From Amoeboaphelidium protococcarum (lineage: Eukaryota; Aphelidiomycota; Aphelidea), in NCBI GenBank assembly GCA_023515745.1, contig JALECJ010000258.1:1368501-1432500 (forward strand): a DNA stretch of 64,000 nucleotides. Reading direction: 5' to 3'. The notes under the pieces were generated by a model. The model was not told the origin of the DNA. It ran no database searches and saw only the letters and a program-made list of their open reading frames with translations. This document shows, one piece after another, positions 47,164 through 58,801 of the stretch. Position 1 is the first letter of the stretch; every line of letters starts with the position of its first letter. The position numbers and the translations under genes were made by a program.

Positions 47164-47351
47164 ACTGATTAACTCAAAACTACTTAATAAGGAATTTAAA
47201 GTATCGCTAACGTTACAGTTCAAGAGAAAAGGAAGGACGCGGGAGATGAAGCAAAGGCTTCTCTTAAATACGCTTAACTATAAAGTTGTTCATGAAAACT
47301 TTCCTCAAAAAAAAGATATTTAAATGCATTAATAACTCAACTTTAGTTTAA

Positions 47352-49871
47352 TCATGATGACACTATCTGCAGATGAAATAGGAAAGCATCAGCATCAGCG
47401 AGCAACTCTACAATAAGACCCGCATTCATCAAAGTAGATCCGTGACGAGTTCCCAATTGCACAGCCTTAAAGGATGGCACGCTGACGGAAGCAAATTAAC
47501 GCTGATACATTACAACTTTGTAATTCAGTTTTGCATCTAAACCTTGCAGTTTAATACGATGGGATCTACTGATGAGTTCATGCCACGATACCAAAATTGA
47601 ATATACCACAGCCTGTGTCTTATCAGGAAGCACAACCATCCACGAGGACAATTACGGCACTTGATTTACGCGCGCTTACGGGAAGGGGCTGCTCAGACGG
47701 TACAAATCTCCATTAAGAACGACAGGCTCCACAACGGACTTGTAAAGCTGGATGTACTTTTTGATAGCCTCCTACTCTCTTTCATCCAATGCCGCCAGAT
47801 CCAACTCATATCCCAGCATTCCGGACATGGCCACAAAATGACGACTACTCAGCGGTGTGCTTCTCTGTAACTGGTGATTAGGCACAGCAGATACATGCGC
47901 AGACATCACATTGAACGGATACGCAAGACTGCTGCCCCATTGTATCTAGGTACGAGCGATTGCGTCAGTATTATCACTAGTCCATATCTGACTGGAGTAA
48001 TACATCATTGCCAAATCATACCGATTCCCACCACCGGAACAAGTCTCAAACAAGACATGCGGGAATGCAGAAGTCAGCCTATGGAACACCTTATACAAGC
48101 CAAGTGTCCACATATGAAGTACTCTACCCTGATTATCGGGACCCAACACATCGCTGCCAATCTCTGTAAGGTCACGATTAAAGTCCCACTTGAGATAGTC
48201 GGCGCTGCTCTCCCTCAGCACACGGCTCACAGATTAGACAATATAATCTTGCACTTCAACGCGACTTAGATCCAAGACAAGCTGATTACGCGATTCAGTT
48301 CTATTACGGCCGTTAACATGAAGACACCAATCTGGATGCTCCATATAAAGTCGACTCTACACACTAACCATTTCAGGTTCCATCCAAATGCCAAACAATA
48401 GTCCTTTATCATGAATCTTCTTACTCAAACCATCCAGACCATTAGGAAACTTGTCCTTGTCCACGAACCAGTCGCCCAGTGAATGTTTATCATCGTTTCT
48501 GTTCACGAACCAGCCATCGTCAAGCACCACCATGTCAATACCAATTTTAGTCGCAGGTTCCACTAGCCGCTCCATAATAGCCTCCTCACTGCAAAAGAAA
48601 TACATCGCCTCCCATGAATTGACTAGTACAGGGCGTGGCTTCTCCGGCGACCAGATACTCTAATTAGTGGATGGTAGTATGGCCCGTCTAATCAATCTAT
48701 GCATATCTCGAGACAATGGGCCCATACCATTCTATGAATATCCAAGCAAAGACTATGGAGTCTGGAATTAATCGCCAGGCTTCAGAGTCCATTCAAAAGT
48801 CTCTGGATGAATTCCCATTTGCACTCTAAGTGTCTAGTACTAATTAATCTCTACCTGGGCCTTGAACGACGAGGCATAAACAAGAGCGAATGCGTAATGC
48901 TCACCAGAGTTCTCGTTCAACTCTCCTCTGGACACCACCATGAATGGATTATGTTGACTGCTACTTGCACCGCGTCTACTATCAATACCCATTATACCGA
49001 GGTCCAACTTATGACTTACCATCTACCGTTCTCTACCCCAACTTCCACTCAGATGAGTGAAATGATACGGGGCATCATACTAAGCAGGTGGAAGATCAGC
49101 GGTAAAGCTATTAACTTCATGCAGCGTCACATCATGATGACCATTATTAATTATTTCAACGTGTCTTGCAATCAGATTCAGATCCAAAAATGCTTAATAC
49201 ACAAGTTTAACTGTCAGACCCTTCAATTAATCTTACATCCAGATGGTCAACACTTATTATTAACGTTAATGAATAGTATTGCCAGAGTCGCTTCCATTCA
49301 CATTAGATCTAAAGTGTGGAATATAGTCTGGAATATCCACATGGTCCCCGATGGAGTGATTAAGATAGCGAATGGATGATACGAATGATCCATCGTCAGC
49401 GTACTTCAATCTGAAAGAGGGTATTCTGTAATCACCTGTACCATAGTCGCTATACTCCGAGAGACGAGCATTCTTATTACCAGCATCAAATGATTTAGCC
49501 TCATAATCTTTATTCAAGTATTAAATATCATCCGCAGCTTCCACTGGACCTCCCCAATGCAGGTTCTCAAGCTAGCCATCCTCAGTCACTCTAATCACAT
49601 AACTGCTTTATTACATCCCAATATGGAATATCTTAGTACTTTCATTATAACTAACACCTAAGCGATTCTAGTCTGACATGGCTGCTTTCATTTGACGATC
49701 GCTGTCAATAATAAACTAATCGCTAAGAGAAGAGGCAGCTTGGTGAATAGAATGCGGGTTCTATTAGGCAAAGGTGAACTGCTTCCCATTGACGCGTCCA
49801 CTCTACAGCACAGCAACGATTAAAATAGCAGCGACGAGTAGATACATTAGCAACTTCTAATACACAATCAT
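47352..49871 (-). CDS. GH36 alpha-galactosidase, with signal peptide or anchor
   Basis: 839 residues, one exon. A hydrophobic start ([18 protein letters not shown]) suggests secretion or a signal anchor. The GH36 layout follows: a beta-supersandwich domain ([19 protein letters not shown]), then the (beta/alpha)8 barrel with [45 protein letters not shown] (nucleophile D563) and [15 protein letters not shown] (acid/base D633), and a C-terminal sandwich. Family enzymes release terminal alpha-galactose from oligosaccharides and galactolipids, which could suit an organism living on algal or plant matter. Bacterial and fungal versions share this length. Confidence 0.94.
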
Positions 49872-50189
49872 ATTAGACTTTGGCCGTATAATAATGATTT
49901 CTCTCTGGTATTCTCTTGACCAATAATGAAAGAACTACCAAGAGCGACAACGTTATCTTATCGCAAATTCATGAGAACTTCAGGGGATCGTCACTCACAG
50001 GCGCTTATGAAACTCCATGAGATAATTGTTTACAGACGGTGTAGTAAAGTGTTTATCTGAATAAAGTTATATTTCTATGGGTGGTTGGTAGTAGAACTAT
50101 GCAAAAAGTCCATGCAAGATGATCGGAACTCAGATACAGTATATAAGAAATTATATTGATCATTCACAAGACACCCATCACCATCATTA
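49872..50189. other. Intergenic, no gene seen
   Basis: Upstream of the galactosidase and 3' flank of the cyclase gene. Nothing recognised. Confidence 0.5.
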
Positions 50190-52457
50190 TCATTCGGATA
50201 ATTTACGCAGGACAGATTGAGGATACCCTTCGTTAATATTAACAACTTCGTATACAGCCACCTCTTCAGTTTTGCCTTTAAATAGCTTCTTGTCGACAAA
50301 GCGCGCGTCAACGTATTTGCTCACCTCATTGTAGGTGTTTTGTGAGATGAGCACCTGATTAGATGAAGCCATAGAACATATTCTGGACGCCGTATTCACA
50401 GTATCTCCTATTGATGTATACTCCAATCTCTGCGATGATCCAATGTAACCGGCGATCAGACCACCAGTGTTCAAGCCAACACCAATAGAGATAGGTTCCT
50501 TGCCGTTATTGACGCGATCCATATTCATTTCACTGATGGCAACTTTGAATTCCATGGCGGCACATACAGCATTCCTGACATCTCTCTCATCAGGCTCTTC
50601 ATTAAGGGTACCAAATGCAGCCATCAAACAGTCCCCGATATACTTATCAAGGACACCATCATACTTGAAAACAATCTTCACCAGGCGTTCAAAGAAATCA
50701 TTCAACAGGTCCACAATCTCCTGAGGGGATCTGTCCTCACTCAATCTTGTAAATCCACGTATATCAGCAAAGAGGATAGTGCCTTTAGTGTGGCGACCAC
50801 CCTTCTTAACAGGCTCTTCACCAGTGGATATGACTTTATCGATAACGTGAGGTGGTAGGAAACGGCCTAGGTTCTCGCGAATAGTCACCTCCTTCTCGAT
50901 ATCCTTGATCAGCTTGCAATTCTCAAGAGCAATGGCGGCCTGATTAGCAATAGACTTTACCAGTTGAAGGTCCTTTTCGGCGAAAGCATTAATTTTATTC
51001 TGAGAGTCCAAGTGCAGTATACCGTGAACTTGATCATGCGCAATAAGAGGGACGCAAATCACTGAGCGGATCATACCACGAGCAATCGATTCAGCCTGGC
51101 CAAGCAAGGGATCTTAGAAAGCATCGCTAGTAATCACGCAAGTTTTAGTGTTAACCACCTTCTTCAACACTGTATTACTCAACAGGATCTCCTTCTTATC
51201 GATACCTTTAATGTTACGCAACTTCACCTTGTCAATGGTCAGGATGGACGTTTTACGATCGACTAACATCACTACACCGCGATCAACTGGCAGCACAGAG
51301 AACATGATATCGAGCGTGCGCTCAAGAATCTCATTGATATCAAGATCATTAAGACTGAGTTTAGATAGCTCATAAGCCAGACGCAGCTTTTCATAATCAT
51401 TCTTCAGCGTATCAATATCAGTAATTTCATCAGCTTTACGAAAATCCTAACCAGATGGATCACTTGTCAACTCTGTGCGCACTGTCAGCGTCTCTTCATA
51501 TTTGCGCTCAGACGGTAAAATGGTGACCAGATTGATATTCTTTATATCGCTGAGAGGACGCTCTTTAGCGCTACCACCAGCACTTGATCTGCTTTGAACA
51601 CTGATCTTCGAGAGGCGATCAGCGTAGTCTGATAGAACATTGCCTGCAGATTACGTTGGTGAATTGATCGGAAGAGCATGAGGATCAAGCAGGTTATCTC
51701 CATCAGTGTCTTACTCTTCCTCATCCTCACTTACCTAGCCGACAAACGCTGGATGAGATTGTATAGATTTTCTCCAATTACGCGGATTCACATCAACCTG
51801 AGCATGGAAAGTCAACCTGACCGAGCCAAGTAGAATCTCATCATCTTATCTGAGAATGGTAGGCTCATTGATTCTGGCATCATTAATATACACGTGATTA
51901 GCAGAGTTGTTATCAGTAATGAGCCAGCCATCCTGAGTCTTGTCTAAAGTGCAATGAAACTTACTAATCTACTGACACTACAACACAATATCGCGATCAT
52001 CGCGGCGTCCAACAGTGTACGACTCGCGCGTTAGGTCGAAACGCTACTCGGCGCCATTCTCAGTAGAGTACAGCAGATAAGCAGGAAGCACACCATCAGC
52101 CATACTTTTACGCACAATGGACGCTCTTCTTGGCGTGGTGTGGATGTACACCTGATTAGGCTATTTCTGATTACCCGCGCCATACTTGGACAGTCGTGAG
52201 CGAGGTGTCGCAGGTGTAGTTTGATCCTTCCCAGAGTCTGTTAACTTGGCAGCATTTTGCAAATCTTTGCTTCTTTTACGACTGAGCACCTCTTGCGCCA
52301 AAGACTGAGTGCCTGCAGAAGATGAATGCTAATTTTCTTTAGACAGCGATGATGATCTCGAAGATATTGCGCGGCTTGAGCTATTTCGCTGGAGGAATCT
52401 CTTGTTAGCCAACAGCGTTGATGTCTTGCTAGGAAACCTGCTACTGTCACCTTCCAT
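50190..52457 (-). CDS. FHA-GAF class III adenylyl cyclase
   Basis: 755 residues, one exon. A disordered basic N-terminus precedes an FHA domain (about 125-215: SYTVGRRDDRDIVL, ISKFHCTLDK, SANHVYINDARI), which binds phosphothreonine. A linker and helix lead to a GAF domain (about 365-515: SVLPVDRGVVMLVDRKTSIL, VICVPLIAHDQVHGILHLDS). The catalytic domain follows (about 545-735): TILFADIRGFTRLSEDRSP with metal D565, LDKYIGDCLMAAFG with Lys and metal D609, and YTSIGDTVNTASRI with the transition-state Asn and Arg. Lys in DKYIGD points to ATP as substrate. It has no membrane segment, so it is probably a soluble cyclase. This domain order is known mainly from bacteria. Confidence 0.92.
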
Positions 52458-52715
52458 TATTGATGATAGTTATAGAGATATAATACAGTAAATATAACAG
52501 TGATTATCAGGTAAAGGAATGGACATGAATGAATACCCATCCAGGCGCCAAGATTAATCCGGCAATCAGGTTATATTTCATTTCGACACCACCCAATCAC
52601 AATTGTCTTGAACGTCTCAGATTGGTTGATAAGAGTCAACGCATTTGTCGCAACATCGTCATAAAGTTGCTATTACAGTAGTAGAAACGACATTCAGAAA
52701 AGAAAACTAATTTAT

Positions 52716-54374
52716 TCAATCCCCCTCCTCATCATCATCATCACTATCATATACAAATTCGGTGCTTTTAAACTCAGATTGACTGCGAAACTTCTTGACG
52801 CGACGCGAGGAGGACAGAGCCTTGGCGCGAGTCCTGTAGAGAGAGGAGGACGTTGAAGATCCAGTTTGTCCGGAGAGAAATTCATTGATTTTGTTCAGCG
52901 TTGATTCCAGCAGCAAGTCTTTACGTTTAACTAAATTGCAAGCCTTCAACAACTTTTTAAATCTTTTAATGATGTCACGCTGGCTGACACTGGCGAACTG
53001 AGGATAATCTTGGATGCGAGCCCATATTACATCACCCAGGAAGACTGCAGTAGGAAACTTTTCACGAATACTACACAATATAATAATCACAGTAAATCAG
53101 TACAAATTATAAACTCTGCCTGCAAGCATATCAGGATCGTCTCAGTATGACACGTAGTAATACGTGAATAATACAAAAATGTCGAAAAGATACGGCAGTC
53201 CAATGCATCATTGATAGGATGACACTAAACTTTGAATCCTTCATCTTGATGTGGCATCTTTCTTTACATTGAAATGGTGATGGTCCATTTCAATGCCTTA
53301 TTAAGATGCATATCTCGACGACAACTGACCGAAATTACAGGGCAGATTTAGTGATGCTTACCTTTATATCAAAAGTTTATCCATCTCGATAGTCCAATTT
53401 TGCATCCTCATCCAATCGTGAAACTAGTCTAATAGACTTTAGAGGGTGACAACTTCATCCTAGTCCACCTGGCGCTCTGAGTAAATATTCATAAAGACAG
53501 GTTGCATGTAATGCTTCCACTTGCTTCTCAAATTCTCTGAAATTCTCGCATCAACAGGATTACGATTAGCATACAACTTCTCCAACAGCGACCATTCACG
53601 AACCTTCTTCTTAACTAAACGAACAAAGTCGTGCACTTTGATTGAATCCCCGCCATTCAGGAGGTTGACCTGATAATTCTCAGCTAGATGCTTAAGAATG
53701 ACTTCAAGCAGTAGAAGTTCATCATCAGATGACCAAGAGACGCGACCCATAGACTGCTATGTACCCAATCCTTTCTCCCTGATTGCCTTGTATCTGGAGC
53801 GACAATTTTCAGGCATTCTGTTCATCAGCTCACCAATCTTCTACCACTCTGTACCGTGCTGAGTCACAAGATCCACCAACTGCTTCAAATCCTCTTTGGA
53901 CCAACCGCGAGTCTTTACAGCACGTAGAGCTTCAGCATCAATATTGTTATCAGAAGCAGAAGCGGCAGCAATAATTTACTCAGGATCAATTACTTGATTC
54001 AGAGGATGATACAGACGTTTCACACGATGAAACACAGATTGGAGAGGACGCGTCGGAAAAGGAGCGGCAATAATCTTCCAGAAACGATCGCGTTCTTGCT
54101 TCGACTGACGCGCCTTACCATTACCACCAGCTCTGCCACCAATCATATCATAAAAGTCATCAATGCTCAAGCCATTCTCAGCCACAAATCTATCAACTTA
54201 CGCCTTCAGTAGGATATCTTCAGTCACAGTGAATTGGCCTCTTCTTACTTTGATACCATGAGAAGCCTCCAGAGCCTCAAACTCTGCCTTCTTTGTGTAC
54301 CATCTTTCATGCATTGGAGCATCAGATGGCTGCAGGTATTATTCCTGCTGTTATGAAGAGGAGCTTTGAGCCAT
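52716..54374 (-). CDS. Reb1/TTF1-like Myb DNA-binding factor
   Basis: Two exons (54374-53362, 53070-52716) give 455 residues; the intron is 291 nt, far longer than others here. Segments typical of fungal Reb1 and its relatives are visible: QERDRFWKIIAAPFPTRPLQ, SVFHRVKRLYHPLN, then SANT/Myb repeats (RGWSKEDLKQLVDLVTQHGT, EWQKIGELMNRMPENCRSRY, GRVSWSSDDELLLLEVI). The C-terminal exon adds another helical unit (FPTAVFLGDVIWARIQDY, RDIIKRFKKLLKACNL) and an acidic tail. Such factors end RNA polymerase I transcription or bind polymerase II promoters. It is divergent from RPS20, a ribosomal protein gene, across a 413-bp gap. Confidence 0.85.
53267..53295. repeat. Perfect 11-bp hairpin inside the long Reb1-like intron
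   Basis: CATTGAAATGG, a 7-base loop, then CCATTTCAATG. It lies within the only long intron seen in the window (53071-53361). It could be part of an intronic RNA or a splicing structure. Confidence 0.5.
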
Positions 54375-54787
54375 TTTTAGAGAGACTGATAGACTGCAAT
54401 ATAATGAAGATGTCACGGCACAGCAATTAAACAAGATATTTTCTGAGCAGTAACAGCCACAGACAGAGAGAGACAGAGAGAGAAATCAGCCACCAGAAAC
54501 AGAGAAAGAGAGATCAATGCTGCAATCTGATTGGCTGCTCTGCTTAGAGGAGGAACAAGAAAATCAATCAAAGCCCAACTCTAACCGAAGCGACGCGTTT
54601 CAGTGAAGAGAGATAGATCATAAATTGCTGGAAGAGATTTCGCTAAGGTTGAAAAAAGTTTTGAGTGAAGTTGTTGCCTACTATCGCCTTTTCCCAGTAA
54701 TTGCTCAGCGTCTGTAAAATCCTAATTTACATCTCGGCAATTAGCTTTAATATACATATAGAAACTAACTAAAAATATATCATCAAT
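54375..54787. promoter_or_regulatory. Divergent upstream region of the Reb1-like gene and RPS20
   Basis: 413 bp with a purine-rich ACAGAGAGAGA tract (about 54457-54515) and ACGCGT at 54593-54598. A promoter role is inferred from position between two divergent genes. Confidence 0.45.
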
Positions 54788-55144
54788 ATGAATCCTGAAA
54801 AGAACGAGAAGCAAGGTTACGAGGAGGAAGTCAAGTCTCACAAGATTAGAATTACTCTGACCTCGCGTAATGTCAAGGCTCTGGAGAAGGTCTCTTCTGA
54901 TCTGATCAACCGTGCCAAGGATAAGGAGCTGGCGGTCAAGGGTCCTGTGCGTATGCCTACCAAGACTCTGCGTGTCACCACCAGAAAGTCTCCTTGTGGT
55001 GAGGGTACCAACACCTGGGATCGCTATGAGATGAGAATCCACAAGCGTCTGATTGACTTGAACAGTCCATCTGAGATTGTCAAGCAGATCACCTCCATCG
55101 CAATTGAGCCTGGTGTGGAGGTTGAAGTCACCATCTAGAACTGA
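54788..55144 (+). CDS. RPS20: 40S ribosomal protein uS10 (RPS20)
   Basis: 118 residues, one exon, ending ATC TAG AAC TGA, so the last two residues are Gln-Asn. The uS10 fold is evident: [89 protein letters not shown]. It binds the head of the small ribosomal subunit. Codons are biased to CTG, AAG and GTC as in the ADP/ATP carrier, consistent with high expression. Confidence 0.97.
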
Positions 55145-55270
55145 TTGCTTTGATTAGATATATTACTGGTGCGAGTTTAATTAATTTAGTTGAACTTTGC
55201 TAGTCAATACATTCATAGTGATATTTTTATAGTATCTTTCATTTTTTATTTATTCAGATCTACTTAATGT

Positions 55271-57169
55271 TCATTCATCTCCATCTTGGCTATCGTCAGT
55301 CTGAGACAGGGATGATGCTTATCTTTTACGCATTGATCTTGTCACCATGCGCATAGAAGGAGGAGTTTCCACTGGACGACTAGACTTGGGTGTTTAGTCG
55401 ACTAAGTTCTCTACTGACGCGCCACGACCCCTTCTAGGATGAGGAGTGCTGTGAACTCTCTATCTCTTTGGACTTTCAGTCTTGCTTCTACCTTCACCTT
55501 TACCCTTCTTTTAATACGTCTGTTCCTTCTACTACTCGGGAGTACCGGAGGCATCTTCATTCTTCTACTCAGCATTCAAACTGGCTCTTATAGGCAATCT
55601 TTTACGCTAAGGTAGAGGCTTATCCGGAGAGTTAGTGTACGGTCTGACATCCGGAGCTTTTGGACTGGAATTGTAACCTCCCAGCTTTGTCTTTCTAGGT
55701 GGAGATCTGGAGGGACTTTTACGGCCAGGAGAAGCTGAGGATCCAGCTGACGGCTAAGACGAATCTTAATATTATTACGGACTAGACTTTTGCTACAACT
55801 CGGAGATTTTCTTCACCGCCGGAGACTTAAACTTGGCACTGAGATGCAGAATAGTGTCTCCATCAGATTACTGTAAATCAGACTTGACCTCAGTTTCCAC
55901 CATATCACGTTCGGAATTAACATCATCATGCGACAGCTTAGCAGGAGATTGACTGCGAGTGACCCGTCTAGTAGAAGATTGCTACTACTACATAGCTGGC
56001 GACGAGGTACCCAACAGCAAAGAGTTTCCAATCTTTCGGGGAGATTTGGAGCCGCGACTAGGAGACTTTCTAACAGACTTGGTCGAACTTGGTTATTCAA
56101 TATCGCCTACAGACTTTTGATTTTCCACCAGCAAAGAATCATCATCATCGCCCTCAACGACAGTCAACTCATTCAAGCCATCCAATATCTAACTATTTTC
56201 CTGAGTCTAAAGTTCCGAGGAATCATCTACTTCAGGAATAGACTGTTACTGCATTTTAGCATTAGTATTGACCATTCTAAGCTTCTTACGTCCAGACTTA
56301 CTGAATATCTCATCACTCTTATTGATTCTAGATGGCTATGATGACGACGACTTCCAAAAGGAGGGAATTATAGAAGATAGTGAATGGAATGGACTCTTCC
56401 ATGATGAAGAATCAACTGGTGGAGCTCTACTGTAATCATAACTCTTAGCCTCTTCCACAACTTTCAATTACTCCTATTTCTTTGTATCAATGGCTGACGG
56501 AGTGTTGAAATCACTGACAACTTCCTCCTCCTCATCATTGTATAAGTCGTTTTCCAAATCGGAAGGCAGATTACGCTTAGCCTGTTAACGGCGTTATTTA
56601 GGCGTGCTGCCTCTTTCAGCAAGATGAGAAGAACTCTTTAACGCACTTGAGATACCAATATCTGACTAAAGTTGCACTTTAATATCATGGGCAGATTGAT
56701 TGTTGACACTGCGGGTATCAACCACTTTTCGTGATAATCCCAGAGAATTAACAGTTAGATCCGATGATTGGACATCTTTGCCACGAAGCCATAGCAAAAC
56801 TTACTCATAATCCTTGCTCTTAACATCCACGTTAATCATCGACTTATACTTGCAATCCCAATCCATACCATTAGTCTCTGCAACTATACCAGCATTCTGC
56901 ATCAGAAACCGAAGCGTACCAGTCACGTTAAGTGCTCCATCCACAAGCTTAGTGTAATCATTCCGGAAGATACCTATGGCTTCCTCGATAAAGTCACAGA
57001 GCAAACATAGTTCAATCAAGTACTTAAGAAGTCTTTAATCTTTCAACATACTCGCTCTCAAAGCAGCAATGTGTTACTATGTCAATGCGCCTTACGACTT
57101 TGTCAATAATCTGATCCTATTATCCAAGAATATGGCAGCAATTTACTTTTAATAATCCTCCATATTCAT
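55271..57169 (-). CDS. Unknown Ser/Pro- and Lys/Arg-rich protein with helical N-terminus
   Basis: 632 residues (630 if the second ATG at 57163 is used), open to TGA 55271-55273 with many TAA/TAG Gln codons. The first 130 residues look folded and helical (IAAIFLDNRIRLLTKSQ, LLKYLIELCLLCDFIEEAIG, LRFLMQNAGIVAETNGMDWD). The rest is disordered, with numerous S/T-P sites and basic clusters (SPSRGSKSPRKIG, PGRKSPSRSPPRKTK), suggesting a nuclear phosphoprotein under cyclin-dependent kinase control. A kinetochore or chromatin role would fit but is only a guess. No family recognised. Confidence 0.65.
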
Positions 57170-57497
57170 TAAATGATAAATGGTCCAATTACGGAATCAC
57201 AAATTGTAATTAGAAGTGATAACTTTAAATATTAGTACTAGGGTAAAGTGTAGATAGTGAATAGCGTCCGACCAGGAAGAGATACATTCAATTGGCGGGA
57301 ACGAACTAAAGCTGTAAACGGCAAAGAGATCGCGCTCGTGAAAGCTTTAAAAACGATTCAAGGAGAGATCCGAGACAGTCAGGCGCTTGGTTAACGACTT
57401 CATCGAGAGTGAAACAGCCATAAAAGGCAATGAAACGCGATAGATAGTAATGCACAATTTTACAGTACTTTACATAAATTACTATGGCGCAATACAA
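57170..57497. other. Intergenic, no gene seen
   Basis: Upstream of the preceding unknown gene and 3' flank of PP2C. Nothing recognised. Confidence 0.5.
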
Positions 57498-58487
57498 TCA
57501 TTGGGTGCGATCATCACAGAATTTAACCACCATACAGGAGATGTTATCTGTGCAATCGTTGGCTAGTGCGTGTTTCATTAATGCTTCTGCACAGAGCTGA
57601 ACGTCTTATCGCTAATCCTCTGCTGTTTCTACGGATGTCTTGTAATCCGCAAAGAATTTTTATACAAACTCCACCACTTCTTAATCGGTCATTACATCCC
57701 ACAGACCATCACACGCCAGGACCATGAAAACATCGGTACTACACAATGCAACCTGCGCAGTATACGGTGCAGAAGTGACCAAATCTTTCATCGATGCATC
57801 ACCCAATGCTCTAGTAACAGCCAGACATCCTACAATTTGAGTTAACTATCTTATAATCAGAATCTTGTTCATAATAATAACTACAACCATACCGTTGACT
57901 CGATTGTTCATTATAAATCCACCAACGTCAATGATTCGCTTCATTTCTTGAGGATCACTGCCTTTGTGATCATAAGTTAACCTCAACGCTTTGCCATTGC
58001 GACCCAACACACATCTTGCATCTCCAACATTGGCCACGTACAATACTCTCTACAGTATTCGCAACTATCATCATTACAATCAACTCATAAAAAGATATCA
58101 AGCAAGAACATTTACCTTTTCGGAGCCAGCAACATTCTTTTCTGTCCGAAGATATGATACCACCGCAGTACATCCAGAGTCCAACGATCCTTGACGGCTC
58201 TCACCGCGAAAGTGATCGTCCGTGCTGACAAAAGTTCGAAACAAAACCTCTTGCACTGGAGCATCCTGGAGCACATCAAGATTGCCTTTCAGGTGGTCAT
58301 GTAGATTATTGCCGCACCACTCAGCGGCGGCGGCTCCAGCATGTCCATCAAATATGGCAAAGTAACCGTCACCCTCCACCCCGCCAAAATCATATACGAA
58401 GCTATGACTGTCTTCCATTGTTCGTCTACAACGGCGATTCATATCTTCAGCGACGCCGACTCTAAAATCTTTTGCAGCACTCAGCAT
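57498..58487 (-). CDS. PP2C-type Ser/Thr phosphatase
   Basis: Three exons (58487-58116, 58049-57893, 57829-57498; introns 66 and 63 nt), 286 residues. PPM-family motifs in order: [33 protein letters not shown] (metal-binding DGHAG), [75 protein letters not shown] and [11 protein letters not shown]. All metal-ligating aspartates are present, so it should be active, Mn/Mg-dependent. No extra domain; close to the minimal catalytic size. Cellular target unknown. Confidence 0.94.
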
Positions 58488-58801
58488 GTTCTATTATTAT
58501 CCCAGATTAGGCGGATTGAAATTCTTAGTGAGTAAAGTTCAAACTAATTTTATAGCGTGATACAAGTACAGTGCGTAAATTCCCTGAGGAAAAACAAGGT
58601 AACAAAAACAACACAAATGATTACTGTACTCGACTATTGTTTCGGGCGCAAGTGGACAAAAGATGAATGAACAACAAAGGAGAAACAGATGAATGATTAA
58701 CACTATGAGATTGACAGCACGAAAGCTGAGTCATCATCAAGTCTCATTGTTTTATTCTGGAAAACAACCTAAACAAAATTAGAGCTGATAAATTCAAATT
58801 A
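58488..58801. other. Intergenic, no gene seen
   Basis: Upstream of PP2C and 3' flank of the ABC transporter. Nothing recognised. Confidence 0.5.

Noticed and set aside
48807-49379. 190-residue plus-strand frame
   Set aside because: Antisense to the GH36 galactosidase; composition is that of a reversed coding strand.
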